DNA of 64,000 nucleotides, taken from positions 24,365,001 through 24,429,000 of the forward strand of contig NC_083389.1 in the NCBI RefSeq assembly GCF_031755915.1, in the 5' to 3' direction. The notes below the pieces were generated by a model. It made no database searches, was not told where the DNA came from, and saw nothing but the letters and a program-made list of their open reading frames with translations. This stretch comes from Ziziphus jujuba. Its lineage: Eukaryota; Streptophyta; Magnoliopsida; Rosales; Rhamnaceae. The first letter of the stretch is position 1, and each line of letters begins with the position of its first letter. Position numbers and translations under genes: made by a program. Below, one piece after another: positions 10,525 through 21,739 of this stretch.

Positions 10525-13500
10525 TTCCCCTCCTCTTGAAAAGGATTTGTCTTTAAATCGTCACCTGCACAAAAAGGAGATAAATCAGCGACATTAAAAG
10601 TAGCACTTATATTATACTCACCTAAAAGATCTAATTTGTAAGCATTGTTATTAAGTCTCTCCAATACTTGGAAGGGACCATCTCCACGTGGCATGAGTTT
10701 AGACTTTCGTTATGCCGAAAATCTTTCCTTTCTCAAATGCAACCAAACCCAATCTCCAGGCTCAAAAGCAACTTGTTGGCGCCCTTTGTTTGCTTGCTTC
10801 ATGTATTGTTTGGTTCTCCTCTCAATGTCATCTTTGGCCTTCTCATGTACTTGCCTAACAAAGTTAGCTTTCTTTTTCCCATCTAAATTAGCATACTTAC
10901 TTAAAGGTAAAGGTGTTAAATCCAATGGAGTTAAAGGATTAAAACCATATACAATTTTAAAAGATGAAAATTTAATGGTTGAATGTACAGATCTATTGTA
11001 AGCAAATTCAACATGAGGTAAACATTCTTCCCAAATTTTGATATTCTTACTTATTTATCAATGCATGCAACAAAGCAGACAAAGTTCTATTTACTACCTC
11101 TGTTTGTCCGTCAATTTGTGGATGACAAGTAGTAGAAAACAACAATTTAGTATCCAGCTTAGCTCACAATGTTTTCCAAAAGTAACTTAAGAATTTTGCA
11201 TCTCTATCGGACACTATTGTTCTAGGCATTCCATGCAATCTAACAATTTCTTTAAAGAATAAATCAGCAATATGAGATGCATCATCGGTTTTATGGCATG
11301 CAATAAAATGTGCCATTTTAGAAAACCTATCCACAACCACAAAAATCGAATCCCTACCTTTTCTTGTTTGAGGCAACCCTAAAACAAAGTCCATAGAAAT
11401 ATCTACCCAAGGGTGGTTAGGTATAGGAAGTGGCATGTACAACCCATGTGGTTGCAGCCGTGATTTAGATTGCTTACATTTAATGCATCTATCATAAATT
11501 CTTTCTACATCTCTTTCATATGTGGCCAATAAAAATACTATTGTAGAATAGCTAAGGTTTTAGCTATTCCAAAGTGTCCCATTAATCCCCCACCATGAGA
11601 TTCTTTAACAAGTAAATCATGCAAAGAACAACTTGGCAGACAAAGTTTATTTTCCCTAAACAAGAATCCTTCAAATCTATAAAACTTTCCCTCAGCATGC
11701 CTTTCACAAAATTTGTAAATTTCACCAAAGTCATGATCTAAAGCATATAATTCTTTAATTTGTTCAAAACCAAGTAATTTAGCATCCAAAGTAGAAAGTA
11801 ATACATACCTGCGGGATAATGCATCATCAGCTACAATATTTTCCTTACCTTGCATGTAGCGAATAACATAGGTAAATGTTTCAATAAATTCCATCCACTT
11901 GCCATGGCGCCTATTAAGCTTTCCTTGTCCCTTTATGTGCTTCAACAACTCATGATTTGTGTGAATCACAAACTCTTTAGGCCATAAGTAGTGCTGCCAT
12001 GTCTCCAGTGCTCTAACCAATGCATATAGCTTTTTATCGTAAGTTGGGTAGTTTAAGGCAGCCCCACTTAGCTTTTCACTGAAATAAGCAATTGGTTTTC
12101 CCTCCTGCATCAAAACAACACCTATACCTATTCTTGATGCATCATATTCAATCTCAAAAGTTTTGGAAAAGTTAGGCAACACCAATAAAAGAGCATTTGT
12201 TAGTTTTTCTTTTAACAAATTAAAAGATCTTTCTTGAGCTTCTCCCCATTGAAATCCTACACTCTTCTTAATAACCTTTGTCAAAGGTGCAGCAATAGTA
12301 CTAAAATCTTTAACAAACCTTCGATAGAAACTAGCCAAACCATGGAAGCTTCTAACTTGGGTGATACTAGTTGGCGTGGGCTACTCTTGAATGGCTTTCA
12401 CCTTCTCTTGATCAACTTTGATACCTACAGCACTAATCACAAAGCCTAGAAACACAAGCTCAGATTTACAAAAGTCACACTTTTTAAGATTAGCATAAAG
12501 TCTTTCTTTCCTAAGAACATCTAAAACTAACCTAAGATGCCCTACATGCACTTCTAAACTCCTACTATATATAAGGATATCATCAAAGTACACAACCACA
12601 AATTTTCCAATGTAAGCACGCAAAACATGATTCATAAATCTCATGAAAGTACTAGGGGCATTAGTTAACCCAAATGGCATAAGCAACCACTCATACAAAC
12701 CATGCTTTGTTTTAAATGCTATTTTCCATTCATCACCTTCCTTCATGCGAATTTGATGATAACCACTCTTAAGATCAATTTTTGAAAACATGCATGCATC
12801 ATACAATTCATCAAGCATATTATCTAACCTAGGAATAGGATGACGATATTTGACAGTTATATTGTTAATAGCCCCACAATCTACACACATTCTCCATGTT
12901 CCATCTTTCTTAGGGACTAATAACACAGGTACAGCACATGGACTCATGCTCTCTCTAACATACCCATTTTCAAGCAATTCACTTACCTGCCTTTGAAGTT
13001 CCGTTGTCTCCTCTAGATTACTCCTATAAGCTGGCTGGTTTGGAATTGTTGATCCTGGAACAAAATCAATTTGATGTTCGATCCCTTGAACCAGTGGTAA
13101 CCCACTTGGAATCTCCTCGGGAAAGACATCATCGAACTGCTGCAAAAGAGAAACAATAGAACTAAGCAAAACAAATTCATCAGGGTTAGTTAAATGATTC
13201 ATGTATGCTTCTTTGTACATCATTACAATCATAGGCTTTCTACAACAAAAAAGCTTCTTCATCTCACTCTGTTTTGCATAAAAACTCTCTTTTTTCTTTC
13301 CACTCTTTTTCTTTTCCTTTTCACTCACACTCTCATCCTCACCACTCTTTTTCTTCTCTTGGTGGTTGGATACAATTTGATTGTGTTGTTGTTCAGCTTG
13401 TATCCGCCTTTGTAATGCCAATTGATCATCAAAAACTTGTTTAGGAGTCATCGACATTAGCACCACTCGTTTACCCTTGAAATTGAAGACAACCTTATTA

Positions 13501-15056
13501 GTTCGACCATGATGATTAGTATCTCTATCAAATTGCCACGGATGTCCTAAAAGCAAATGACTGTCTTACATTGGTACCACATCACAAATAACCTCATCTT
13601 CATAATTACCAATAGAGGATGCAATCGTCACTTACCTATTCACCTTCAACTCTCTATAATCATTAAGCCATTGTAGCTTATATGGTTCTGGATGGTTCAT
13701 AGTGGGTAAACCTAGCTTTTCAACCATAGTAAGACTAGCAACATTAGTCAACTTCCTCCATCAATAATCATACTACATACCTTATCCTTGACTTTGCACC
13801 TGGTATGAAAGATATTTTCTCGTTGCACTTTCTTTTCATTTTTATACACAGTTAAAGCACTTCTAGCAACCAACGACAAGTCCCCTCTAATTGGATACTT
13901 GTAATCTTCTTCGTCTTCATCACCAACGTCCTCCAATGGATTCATTGTTTGACTCTTCTTCTTCAGTTTCAATGTCTCCACTTTTCCGAATCACCATGAC
14001 CCTCTTATTAGGATATTGACTTGCAATATGACCCCTGCCTTGACATTTAAAGCACATGATATCTCGATTTCTAGTTGAAGATGAATCGGATTTACTTACT
14101 TGCTTAGATGAGGATGGTTCGGCCTTAACTTCGAATTTAGGCCATGTGGTGGCTTTATCTTCAAACTTGGGCTGATTTGGTTTCCATGTGGATGGGCTTG
14201 CTTTCCAAGTGTGCTGAGCAATACTAGGTTTTATGGTACCCCTCCTCTTGAGTTGTTGCTCTATTTTGATGGCCATGTACACCATCTCCTCAATCTCCAC
14301 ATAATGGTGCAAGTCCACTTGATTTGCTATTTTCCTATTCAAACCAGCCAAGAAACGTGCCATTGTAGCCTCCCTATCCTCCTCAACATTAGCCCTCATC
14401 ATAAGGATTTCCATCTCCTTATAATAGTCCTCCACACTTTTATTTCCTTGAGACAAGCTAGGTACAAAATGCTTCCTCATCAAAGCCTTCATCTCCTCCC
14501 ATGTATCTATAGGTCTTTGTCCTGCTCGCCTCCTAGAAAGTGTCTCTTTGTCCCACCATCCAATAGCATAGTCCGTGAATCCACCAGCGATTAATTTCAC
14601 CTTTTTTGCCTCGGAGTAGTTCTGACAATCAAATACCATCTCAATCCTCTTCTCCCACTCGAGATATGCTTCTAGATCACTTTTTACCTTAGAATGATGG
14701 TATTTTCATCTTAATTCCTCCATAGTCACTGCCTCGGTCTAACCTCTCTCTCCCACAGAGTTGGTTGGTTCCTAAACCAATGTCTTCCTCTTCTTCCTCA
14801 TAGTCATCTCCCACGCGTTCCCATTCTTCCCTTCTTGGAGTATTTCTTCCTCTACCACATCCATGAACAAACCTTTGTGGAGGTTGTGGCTGCGGTATTT
14901 GATTGATGATTCCATCCTATCTAACCTATCATGGATCTGCCCCATCTCCAACTGTAGTGCTCTTTGAAGTTCTCCCACCATGGGTTGAATGTATAACTTC
15001 ATATCAGCCACACCTGGAGTTTCATCCATGCTTTCTTTGCTTTTGACTTGTGACAT
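10281..15056 (-). pseudogene. CRM-1 gag-pol pseudogene
   Basis: Chromovirus polyprotein remnant on the minus strand. The start is the ATG at 15056 (MSQVKSKES). Order: Gag (15056-13980) with zinc knuckle CFKCQGRGH near 14055; protease around MIIDGGS near 13755; RT (about 13200-12390) with intact YFDDILIYS near 12590; RNase H with [10 protein letters not shown] near 12150; integrase with HHCC pairs (near 11600 and 11490), D in DISMDFV, D in VSDRD and E in GQTEVVN near 11090; then the tail GDGPFQV...NVADLSPF and PITRARAKR. Frames are broken near 14890, 14640, 13980, 13740, 13560, 12380, 11530 and 11160. Catalytic motifs are kept, so decay is recent relative to structure. A 1-bp insertion near 10317 shifts the last codons away from the DVASYGDMASN-type ending of sister copies. 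The last ~80 codons lie inside the LTR. Confidence 0.85.
10525..10541 (-). other. polypurine tract of CRM-1, inside the pol frame
   Basis: On the minus strand CAAGAGGAGGGGAA abuts the LTR start TGATGAGG and is translated as Q-E-E-G-N, so plus-strand priming and coding share the same bases. Confidence 0.7.
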
Positions 15057-15786
15057 GATTTTTCTGCAAAATTTGTTAGTAAAAAAGAAAGGCCGCACAA
15101 CACTCCCTCATGTGTCTCACTCAAATTCAAGGTCACTCGTGTTTGTACTCTAGTTATAGTTCGGCTTTTATCCTCTATAATTCTCACCTCTCTTGCCTTT
15201 TACCATTCTAATAATTCTATTTGGTTCTTTGTAAACTAATTTCAAACTAAAACAAACTAGGAAGTAACAATCCAAATAGACCTACCAAACAGTTATGAAA
15301 ATAAGGCTACAAGACAAATAAAATGAAAAGTAACAAGAAAAAGACAACGATGAAAGCTCAACAAGAAATTTAGCGAGAACAAAAGAAACTAGAATATGAG
15401 GAACAAATTGGAATGAGATTTGCAAAATGGAATTAGTGAATAATCAACAAACCTTATCTTCGGTATTGATTTTGGCTTGTTTTTGCTGCTCCTCAAATCA
15501 GCTAAAAAAAAAAAATTCACTACCGAGTTTCTCTTGAAATCTCAATAATTCAATGCCACAAACCGCAAGAACAATATATATATATATATATATTTTTTTT
15601 TTTCACTCACACAACATAAAACAAAAGTGGCATTTTTTTTTTTTTTTAAGATGTAGAATGTGTATGATGACAGAAGCAACCTCAACCTAATGCTAAGATT
15701 GCAAAATAAAAAAATAAAATAAAAAACAAGAAAACAATGAAACAAAAGAAAAGAAATAGATAGATCAAACCTGTAATTAGAAACTA
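15057..15786 (-). other. CRM-1 leader
   Basis: Non-coding leader of the minus-strand element. It contains AT and poly(T/A) tracts (15576-15602, 15633-15647). The same leader recurs in CRM-2, CRM-3 and CRM-4, including a TTTTGCAG just before the gag ATG. Confidence 0.65.
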
Positions 15787-15798
15787 GCTCTAATACCA
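15787..15798 (-). other. primer-binding site, tRNA-iMet type (CRM-1)
   Basis: Reverse complement TGGTATTAGAGC, one base off the TGGTATCAGAGC seen in CRM-3 and CRM-4, 3 bp from the LTR. Confidence 0.8.
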
Positions 15799-15801
15799 AA
15801 T

Positions 15802-16740
15802 TGATACGAACCTAGAGCGACCTGCCTCTAAACCCATAACAAAGATTGAATTAGACCGTCTAATTACAAGTTATCAATGGAAGACCTCGACCCATTACCT
15901 ATATTTAAGGTAAGAACCTTGGTATGGTGAACACACCACAATAGAGTGCAGAATAACCTATTGATAAGTCAAATTTGAACTCTACAAACAAAGCTTGAAA
16001 AAGTTCAATATAGTTCTCAGAGAAGCGAGAGAATCACTATCACTTTTTATCAAAATTGTAATCTCCTCTTTATTCATGCCTAATTTGCCTTTAAATAGGC
16101 AAAATAAATTACAAAGATTTCCTAAATTTGCTAAAAGTAAAGGTGGAACAATAATGGACGAAAATTAGGTTTAGGAAACCTAATTTTGATAGGTTTAGGA
16201 AACCTACTTTGGTTGGGTTTAAGGAAACCTAATGTGGTTAGGTTTAGGAAACCTAATTTACCTCCTAGTTTCCTAATTTGAATGGCCTTTAATACTTTGA
16301 CTAATTCAACTTTAATAAAATTAGGAAAGTAATTTTAAAACCTAATGAAAACTAAATTAGGAAAGTAAATAGGCAACATGCAAAAATCCAATCAAAACAT
16401 AAATAAAAATTAATATTTTTCTAATTATAAAATTTGGCCAAGCTTAGCTGGATGCCATATCACCATATGATGCCACATCACCATATGATGCCACATCACC
16501 ATGTTGTAGAAGTCCATGCGTTAAACTCTCTTTCACGTTGGCATCCACCATCCCAATCATATGACCAATTTTAGTTCATCTTAACTAATGAACTTGCATC
16601 CTTGGGTTGAAAACACCTTTTGGATTAAACCATTTAGTGCCTCTTTTAATCTCTTTGCTAGTGCTCGGGTTATGGGTCCTGTAGACATTTGAAGTGGATC
16701 TGGGCTTTATCTTGAAGGGCTCTTGGTCATGTCCTCATCA
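15802..16740 (-). repeat. CRM-1 5' LTR (939 bp)
   Basis: Right LTR. It carries GCCTTTAAATAGGC (16087-16100), read on the minus strand as a TATTTAAA promoter box, a four-unit minisatellite (16165-16259), and a local tandem duplication of CATATGATGCCACATCACC near 16453-16493 that the partner LTR lacks. The duplication and an extra minisatellite unit account for much of the length difference from the 3' LTR. Confidence 0.87.
16165..16259. repeat. CRM LTR palindromic minisatellite, 4 units
   Basis: Four TTAGGTTTAGGAAACCTAA-like units at about 24-bp spacing, one with an extra A (TTTAAGGAAACC). Confidence 0.8.
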
Positions 16741-18064
16741 ATTTAAAGTTTGGAATTTATAAAAAGGAATATTCTAGTTAAATCTCCACCATTGATCAAA
16801 AGAGGGAATCAAGGCAATCCAAGGGCCAAGATTAAGACAAGTGGCAATAATTGGTTAGTTTATCATTAATGAGGCACATGTCATGTCATATGCTTCATTA
16901 AGGGTAAATTAGACTAATGAACTATTTTTTGTTAGAAAGAATTAGAGAAAAGGAAAGTATTGGAGAGCAAGTAATATCAAGTTTCTTTTTTACACATGAA
17001 ATTCGTCGAACCCTCTTCATGGCCTAAAAAAGGTATCTTACAAGACTCCCACATTGAAAATAAAGAGAGAAAAAGGTTCCCAAGGTCCTATATATATAGC
17101 CCCCACCACATTGGAGGAATATACACAAATTTAGAGAGTTATTTAAGAGCTTTTAGGAGGCTTAAATAGAAACAAACCAAATTTTCGGAGTTTCTAAGTT
17201 TCTCTTAAGGGTTCTAGAGTTTTAAAGTTTTAGAGTTTTAGAAGATCAATTGGAGAGCTTGGAGGAGGCATAGAGACGTGGGCTTGCTTGGAGAAGAAGG
17301 CTACGACATTGAGAGCTCTTGGAGGAGAATTTCTTCAATAGTTTTTATTCTCTTTTCTTTTCTCTTTAATTGTGAATCTTATTATTTTTAACAATTATGG
17401 ATGTTGAACTAATTTTCATGGAGGGCTATGATGTAGCCCTAACTATGTTGAGTTTTATTTAATTAGTAATATGTTTTGTTAATAAATCGTTGGTATGCTT
17501 GATGCTTTCATAGACCGGAAGGAATGAATGATTTTAATAATATTTGAGCTTGAAAAAGGATAATATTATGGATCTCCAATGATTTACATGAATGCATAAT
17601 TGATTGGAAAATAGTTATGTTTCATGCCATATTATTTGCTTAATCTATGCTTAATGAATTTGCATGATTTAATTTATAAGCCGGAAGGAATAAATTAGGT
17701 TATGTGAATATTATCACTTGTGAGTGGAAACTACTTTTGATTAATTTTGTGATTAAACAAAATTACTAGTTAATTAAATTCACATATTTAAGTAATTAAA
17801 TTGGAATAGTTAGTGGTGAAATCAAATGCCCTAGTATTCATAATTAACACTCTCTTTACTTGAAATTGATAAAATTTTAATTGATTGCTTTTGTTTAATT
17901 TAGTTTATTCATTTTCAATTGCCATCTTAAATTTTAGTTCAAATATTATCAAAACCTAATTATCTTTGGTACTTAATTCTTAATCCCTTGGGTACGACAA
18001 TCCTATTTTTCCACTTTATTACTTGAAAACGATTCGTGCACTTGCGAATTGATTTTACACATCA
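16741..18064 (+). repeat. Athila-1 3' LTR, second part
   Basis: Resumes with the duplicated ATTTA and runs to ACACATCA. Unlike the 5' LTR it retains the central segment with the TAGCCCTAAC and GCCGGAAGGAAT motifs. The TATA-like box is at 17089-17099. Counted as one LTR with 9249-9626, it is about 1.7 kb. Confidence 0.88.
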
Positions 18065-20531
18065 CCAACAATCCGCTGGGATGCTAACCTGATACGGATG
18101 AAGACCGGGCCAATCACTAGGACTCAAGCTAAAAGGTTTAGGGACAAACTTGCTGCCTTTATCCAGGGAGTAGTTCATGCTGAAGAGGGCTTGTCCATTC
18201 CCGAAGACCCAACACTTGTTTTGAGCATACAAGTGGTGGAAGCCGATACGGACCTGGGTAGCGGTTTTGGTGAATCACCTAGTGCATATTTTCTTTCTTT
18301 GTTGTGTGTGTGTGTGAAACACAAGAGTGAGAGAAAAAACACGAGGGAGTGTAGTGAGAACATTTCTTTCACCATGTCATTCGATGAGCTTAGAGCAAAA
18401 TATGAAGAAAGCAATGCCAACAGCAATATGGAAAGGAAGTTTGAAGAATTAATGAGGCGTATGACTTGATGGAAGAACAAATAAAGACGTAAAGGAATTT
18501 CCCTAGACGATGAGAGGGAACACCATAGGTTACTAATGAAGGAAGGAGAAATGATAGAAGAGCTCCAATGCCTAGAGAAGAAGATATTGAAGAAATTAGT
18601 AAGGGAGGAAGAGTTTGAGTTTGAGGATCCTACAATGGGTACAAGGAGAGGAGTAAGGAGAGAGAATTTACCAAGGAGGAATCATAGAGGTTGAGATGAA
18701 GAGGATGGTAATTTGAACAGTATCAAAATGAGCATAGCATCATTCCAAGGAATGATCCAGATGAGTACCTCAATTGGGAAAAGAAGGTAGATCTAATCTT
18801 TGATTGCTACAACTACTCCAAGGAGAAGAAGGTAAAGCTTGCTGTGATTGAGTTTAGTGACTATGCAATCATATAGTGGGATCAACTTGTCATGAACCGA
18901 ATAAGGAATGGTGAGAGGCCCATAAGAACATGGGGAGAACTCAAAGCTGTTATGAGGAAAAGATTCATTCCAAACTATTATTATCGAGAGTTATACCGAA
19001 AACTTCAAGGCTTAAACTCAAGGTAAGATGAGTGTGGAAGAATACTCAAAGGAAATGGAGGTTGCTATGATTAGAGATAATGTTGTGGAGGACCGAGAAG
19101 CTACAATTTCTAGGTTTATTGAAGGGCTTAATAAGGATATAGCAAATGTGGCGGAGCTGCAACCATATGTGGAGAAACAACTCAAGAAAAGGAATTCTTC
19201 TTTCAAAAACAACTCCATTAGCACCTTTGGAGAGGGAGGAAATACTTGGAAAGGTGGGAATTCAAATTGGAAGAAGAATGACAAACCATACAGCAGTAAA
19301 TTCAACAACTCAAAAGGAGAAGTTTCTAAGGAAAGGGACAAAGGGAAAGCCCATGTTTATTGTCAAAAACGAGACCTTTACGGGTCTTATTCTGATGGCT
19401 CCTTTTTTGTACCGCGGCGTGCCCTCCAAATGCGTTATATTGGGCTTTTTTTTGAGGAGACCAGATTTATTTGTCAACAACGGGTCTTGCTAAAGAAGAA
19501 GAACCAAAAAGGCATGGGGACATCCAGTGTTTCAAATGCTTAGGAAAAAGACATATTGCCTCTCAATGTCCTAATCGCAGAACCATGATAATGAGGATTG
19601 GAGAAATCGAGTGTGAAAGCGAAAATGAAGAAGGTGAAGATGAAGAATCAGAGTTGGAAGAAAGTGAATGTGAATATGCATAAGAAGGAAAATCTTTGGT
19701 GGTGAGGAGAGCTCTAAATGCACAAGCCAAGGAAGAAGAAAAGGACCAAAGTGAAGAATTGGTGAAAAAGTTAAAGCTAAGGACAACCAAGCATCCTTGC
19801 CCATACAAGCTACAATGGTTGAATGATTGTGGGGAAATCAAAGTTACTAAGCAAGTTAAAGTCTTGTTCACCATCGGAACATATCAAGATGAAGTGAAGT
19901 ACGATGTGGTTCCAATGCAAGCTGGTCACATTCTTTTAGGAAGGCCTTGGTAGTAGGATAGGAAGGTTATCCATGATGGATTCACCAACAAATACACCTT
20001 CAACAAGGATGGAAGAAAAACAACTCTTCCTCCCACGACTCCACATCAAATCTTGGAAGTACAAATGAAAGATAAAAGAGAGAAAACAAAAGAGTTTTTA
20101 TGCAAAAATGAGTGACTTGAAGAGTGCAATTATAACTCAAAAACCCAATTTTCTTATGTTGTAAAAGGATGAGAGAACCCTGATACTAATAATACCTTGC
20201 CTAGTGCAATGGTATCTCTTTTGCAGGAATATGAACATATATTTCCCGAAAAGGTTCCAAGTGGATTACCACCACTAAGAGGGATTGAGCACCAAATAGA
20301 TTTCATTTTGGGAGTTACAATACCAAATCGTTCAACTTATAGAACCAATCCGGAAGAAGCAAAGAAGCTGCAAAACAAGTTGAAGAACTTTTGGCGAAAG
20401 GGTATATTCGAGAGAGTATGGGCCCATGTGCTGTACCGGTGCTTCTAGTGCCCAAGAAAGATTGAACTTGGAGAATGTGTGTGGATTGCAGAGCCATCAA
20501 CAAAATTATGGTAAAGTATCATTATCCAACA
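18065..20531 (+). mobile_element. remnant of a CRM-related gypsy element (host of the Athila-1 insertion)
   Basis: Begins with a pol-tail/LTR-start segment (TGATACGGATGAAGACC at 18090, encoding GPITRTQAKRF and GLSIPEDP). It then jumps, without the rest of the LTR or a primer site, to a leader and gag, protease and the start of RT, and stops at a junction with a CRM-2-type LTR near 20526. The closest relative in the window is CRL (32123-36594), judged by the SIPKDP/IQVV segment. The upstream part of this element must lie left of base 1. Confidence 0.7.
18374..20525 (+). pseudogene. gag-protease-RT pseudogene of the CRM-related remnant
   Basis: Starts at the ATG of MSFDELRAKYEE. Gag core remnants include [10 protein letters not shown] and [20 protein letters not shown] (about 19028-19140), and a knuckle [16 protein letters not shown] near 19528-19575. 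A protease-fold tail (DVVPMQAGHILLGRPW, about 19900-19950) is present, but the segment carrying the catalytic D-S/G-G is missing. RT starts at VPSGLPPLRGIEHQIDF (near 20250) and breaks off in the KYHYP motif near 20520. Stops and frameshifts are frequent (18468, 18873, 19543, 19683, 19951, 20117, 20448). A stretch of about 140 bp at 19350-19490 does not look like gag. Confidence 0.75.
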
Positions 20532-21118
20532 ATATGGTGACCTGGCACTTTTTTCACGTGGAGGGTGATATGCGCCTATATGGCATTGACTGAATTTTAT
20601 AATTAGGAAATATTAGTTTTTATTTTATGTCTTGATTGGATTTTGGCATGTTCCCGATTTTGTTTTCCCAATTTAGTTTTATTAGGTTTTTAATTACTTT
20701 CCTATTTTTATTAGGAAACTAGGAGATAGATTAAGTTTCCTAAACCTAACCAAATTAGGTTTCCTAAACCTATTCCATAATTATTTTTAGCAAATTTAGG
20801 AAAGCTTTGTAATTTATTTTGCCTATTTAAAGGCACAAAAGTCATGAATAAAAAGTAGATTACAATTTTGATTCAAAGTGAGAGTGATTCTCTTGGTTCT
20901 CTAAGAACTATATCGAACTTTTCAAGCTTTGCTTGTGGAGTTCAAATTTTACTTATCAATAGGTTATTCAGCACCCTATTGTGGCATCTTCACCATACCA
21001 ATATTCTTACCTCAAATATAGGTAACGGGTCGAGGTCTTCCACTGATAACTTGTAATTAGACGGTCTAATTCAATCTTTGTTACGGGTTTAGAGGCAGGT
21101 TGCTCTAGGTTCATATCA
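20526..21118 (+). repeat. CRM-2 5' LTR, truncated at its 5' end
   Basis: Corresponds to roughly the last two thirds of 30557-31480, ending TTCATATCA. It has CACGTG at 20555-20560, a two-unit minisatellite (20731-20773), the CCTATTTAAAGGC promoter-like box near 20821-20834 and an AATAAA shortly after it. Confidence 0.82.
20731..20773. repeat. CRM LTR palindromic minisatellite, 2 units
   Basis: Shortest array of the eight seen; the 3' LTR of the same element has four units. Confidence 0.75.
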
Positions 21119-21121
21119 ATT

Positions 21122-21133
21122 TGGTATCAAAGC
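21122..21133 (+). other. primer-binding site, tRNA-iMet type (CRM-2)
   Basis: TGGTATCAAAGC, one change from TGGTATCAGAGC, 3 bp after the LTR end. Confidence 0.78.
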
Positions 21134-21473
21134 TAGTTTCTAACTACAGGTTTGATCTATCAATTTTTTTTTCTTTTGTTTCATTGTTTTTTTTTCTTGG
21201 TTTATTTTTTACGATTTTTAGCATTAGGTTAGAAATAGCATGTTTGATTTCTTTGGTTGTTCTTTGCGTTAGGTTGCTGCATTTTTCTTTGCATTTTGTT
21301 TTTGTGTTCTTCTTTATTCATTCCGAAAATATCTTACTTTAAAAAAAAAAAAAAAAAGAGCCGAATTTGTTTTCAAACCCTTGAGCACAACGGATTGGAT
21401 TATTTTCATTAAAGTTTGGTGTGATTGAAATTTCTTTATTTTATAAAGCTTGTTCTTTGTACTTGAACGCAAA

Positions 21474-21504
<31 letters not shown>

Positions 21505-21739
21505 AAAAATTAAAAACAGGTAGTGAAATTTTTTTGGTTGATTTGAGGAGCACCAAAAACAAGCCAAAATCAATAGCGAAAATAAGGTTTATTGAATATT
21601 CACTAATTCCACTTTGTAAATCTCATTCCAATTTGTTCTTCACATTCTAGTTTCTTTTATTTGTGCCAAATTTCTTGTTGAAAATCAAATCTTTCATCGT
21701 TGCCTTTTTCTTATTACTTCTCATTCTATTTGTCCTTTT
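21134..21739 (+). other. CRM-2 leader, part before the copia insertion
   Basis: T-rich non-coding leader with a poly(A) run (21341-21357) and an (AAT)n tract (21473-21500). It matches the leaders of CRM-1, CRM-3 and CRM-4 and continues after the copia element at 27840 with TAGCCTTATTTTC. Confidence 0.7.

Larger units (their letters stand above)
9627..16740 (-). mobile_element. CRM-1: CRM-like chromovirus (Ty3/gypsy) inserted in the Athila-1 3' LTR
   Basis: Complete minus-strand element with a perfect 5-bp target duplication ATTTA (9622-9626 and 16741-16745). Read on its own strand the LTRs begin TGATGAGGAC and end CGTATCA. A tRNA-iMet primer site and a purine tract flank the internal region. 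The CRM-clade assignment rests on the integrase style ([16 protein letters not shown]), the C-terminal tail with PITRARAKR, and the pol frame entering the LTR. Other chromovirus clades remain possible without a phylogeny. The coding region is broken. Confidence 0.88.
9..18064 (+). mobile_element. Athila-1: Athila-type Ty3/gypsy retrotransposon, complete ends, non-functional
   Basis: LTR-to-LTR element starting TGTTAGG and ending ACACATCA. The flanking 5-mers are CCGAC (4-8) and CCAAC (18065-18069), a target-site duplication with one mismatch. Order: 5' LTR, tRNA-Asp primer site, gag-protease-RT-RNaseH-integrase, a 1.8-kb non-coding tail, polypurine tract, 3' LTR. The family call rests on the primer site, the FMDDFSVFG reverse-transcriptase motif and the gag-pol layout. 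The 3' LTR is split by CRM-1 (9627-16740), so about 7.1 kb of the span is foreign. The element sits inside an older CRM-related copy whose remainder begins at 18065. The gag-pol is broken by several stops and frameshifts. Confidence 0.9.
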
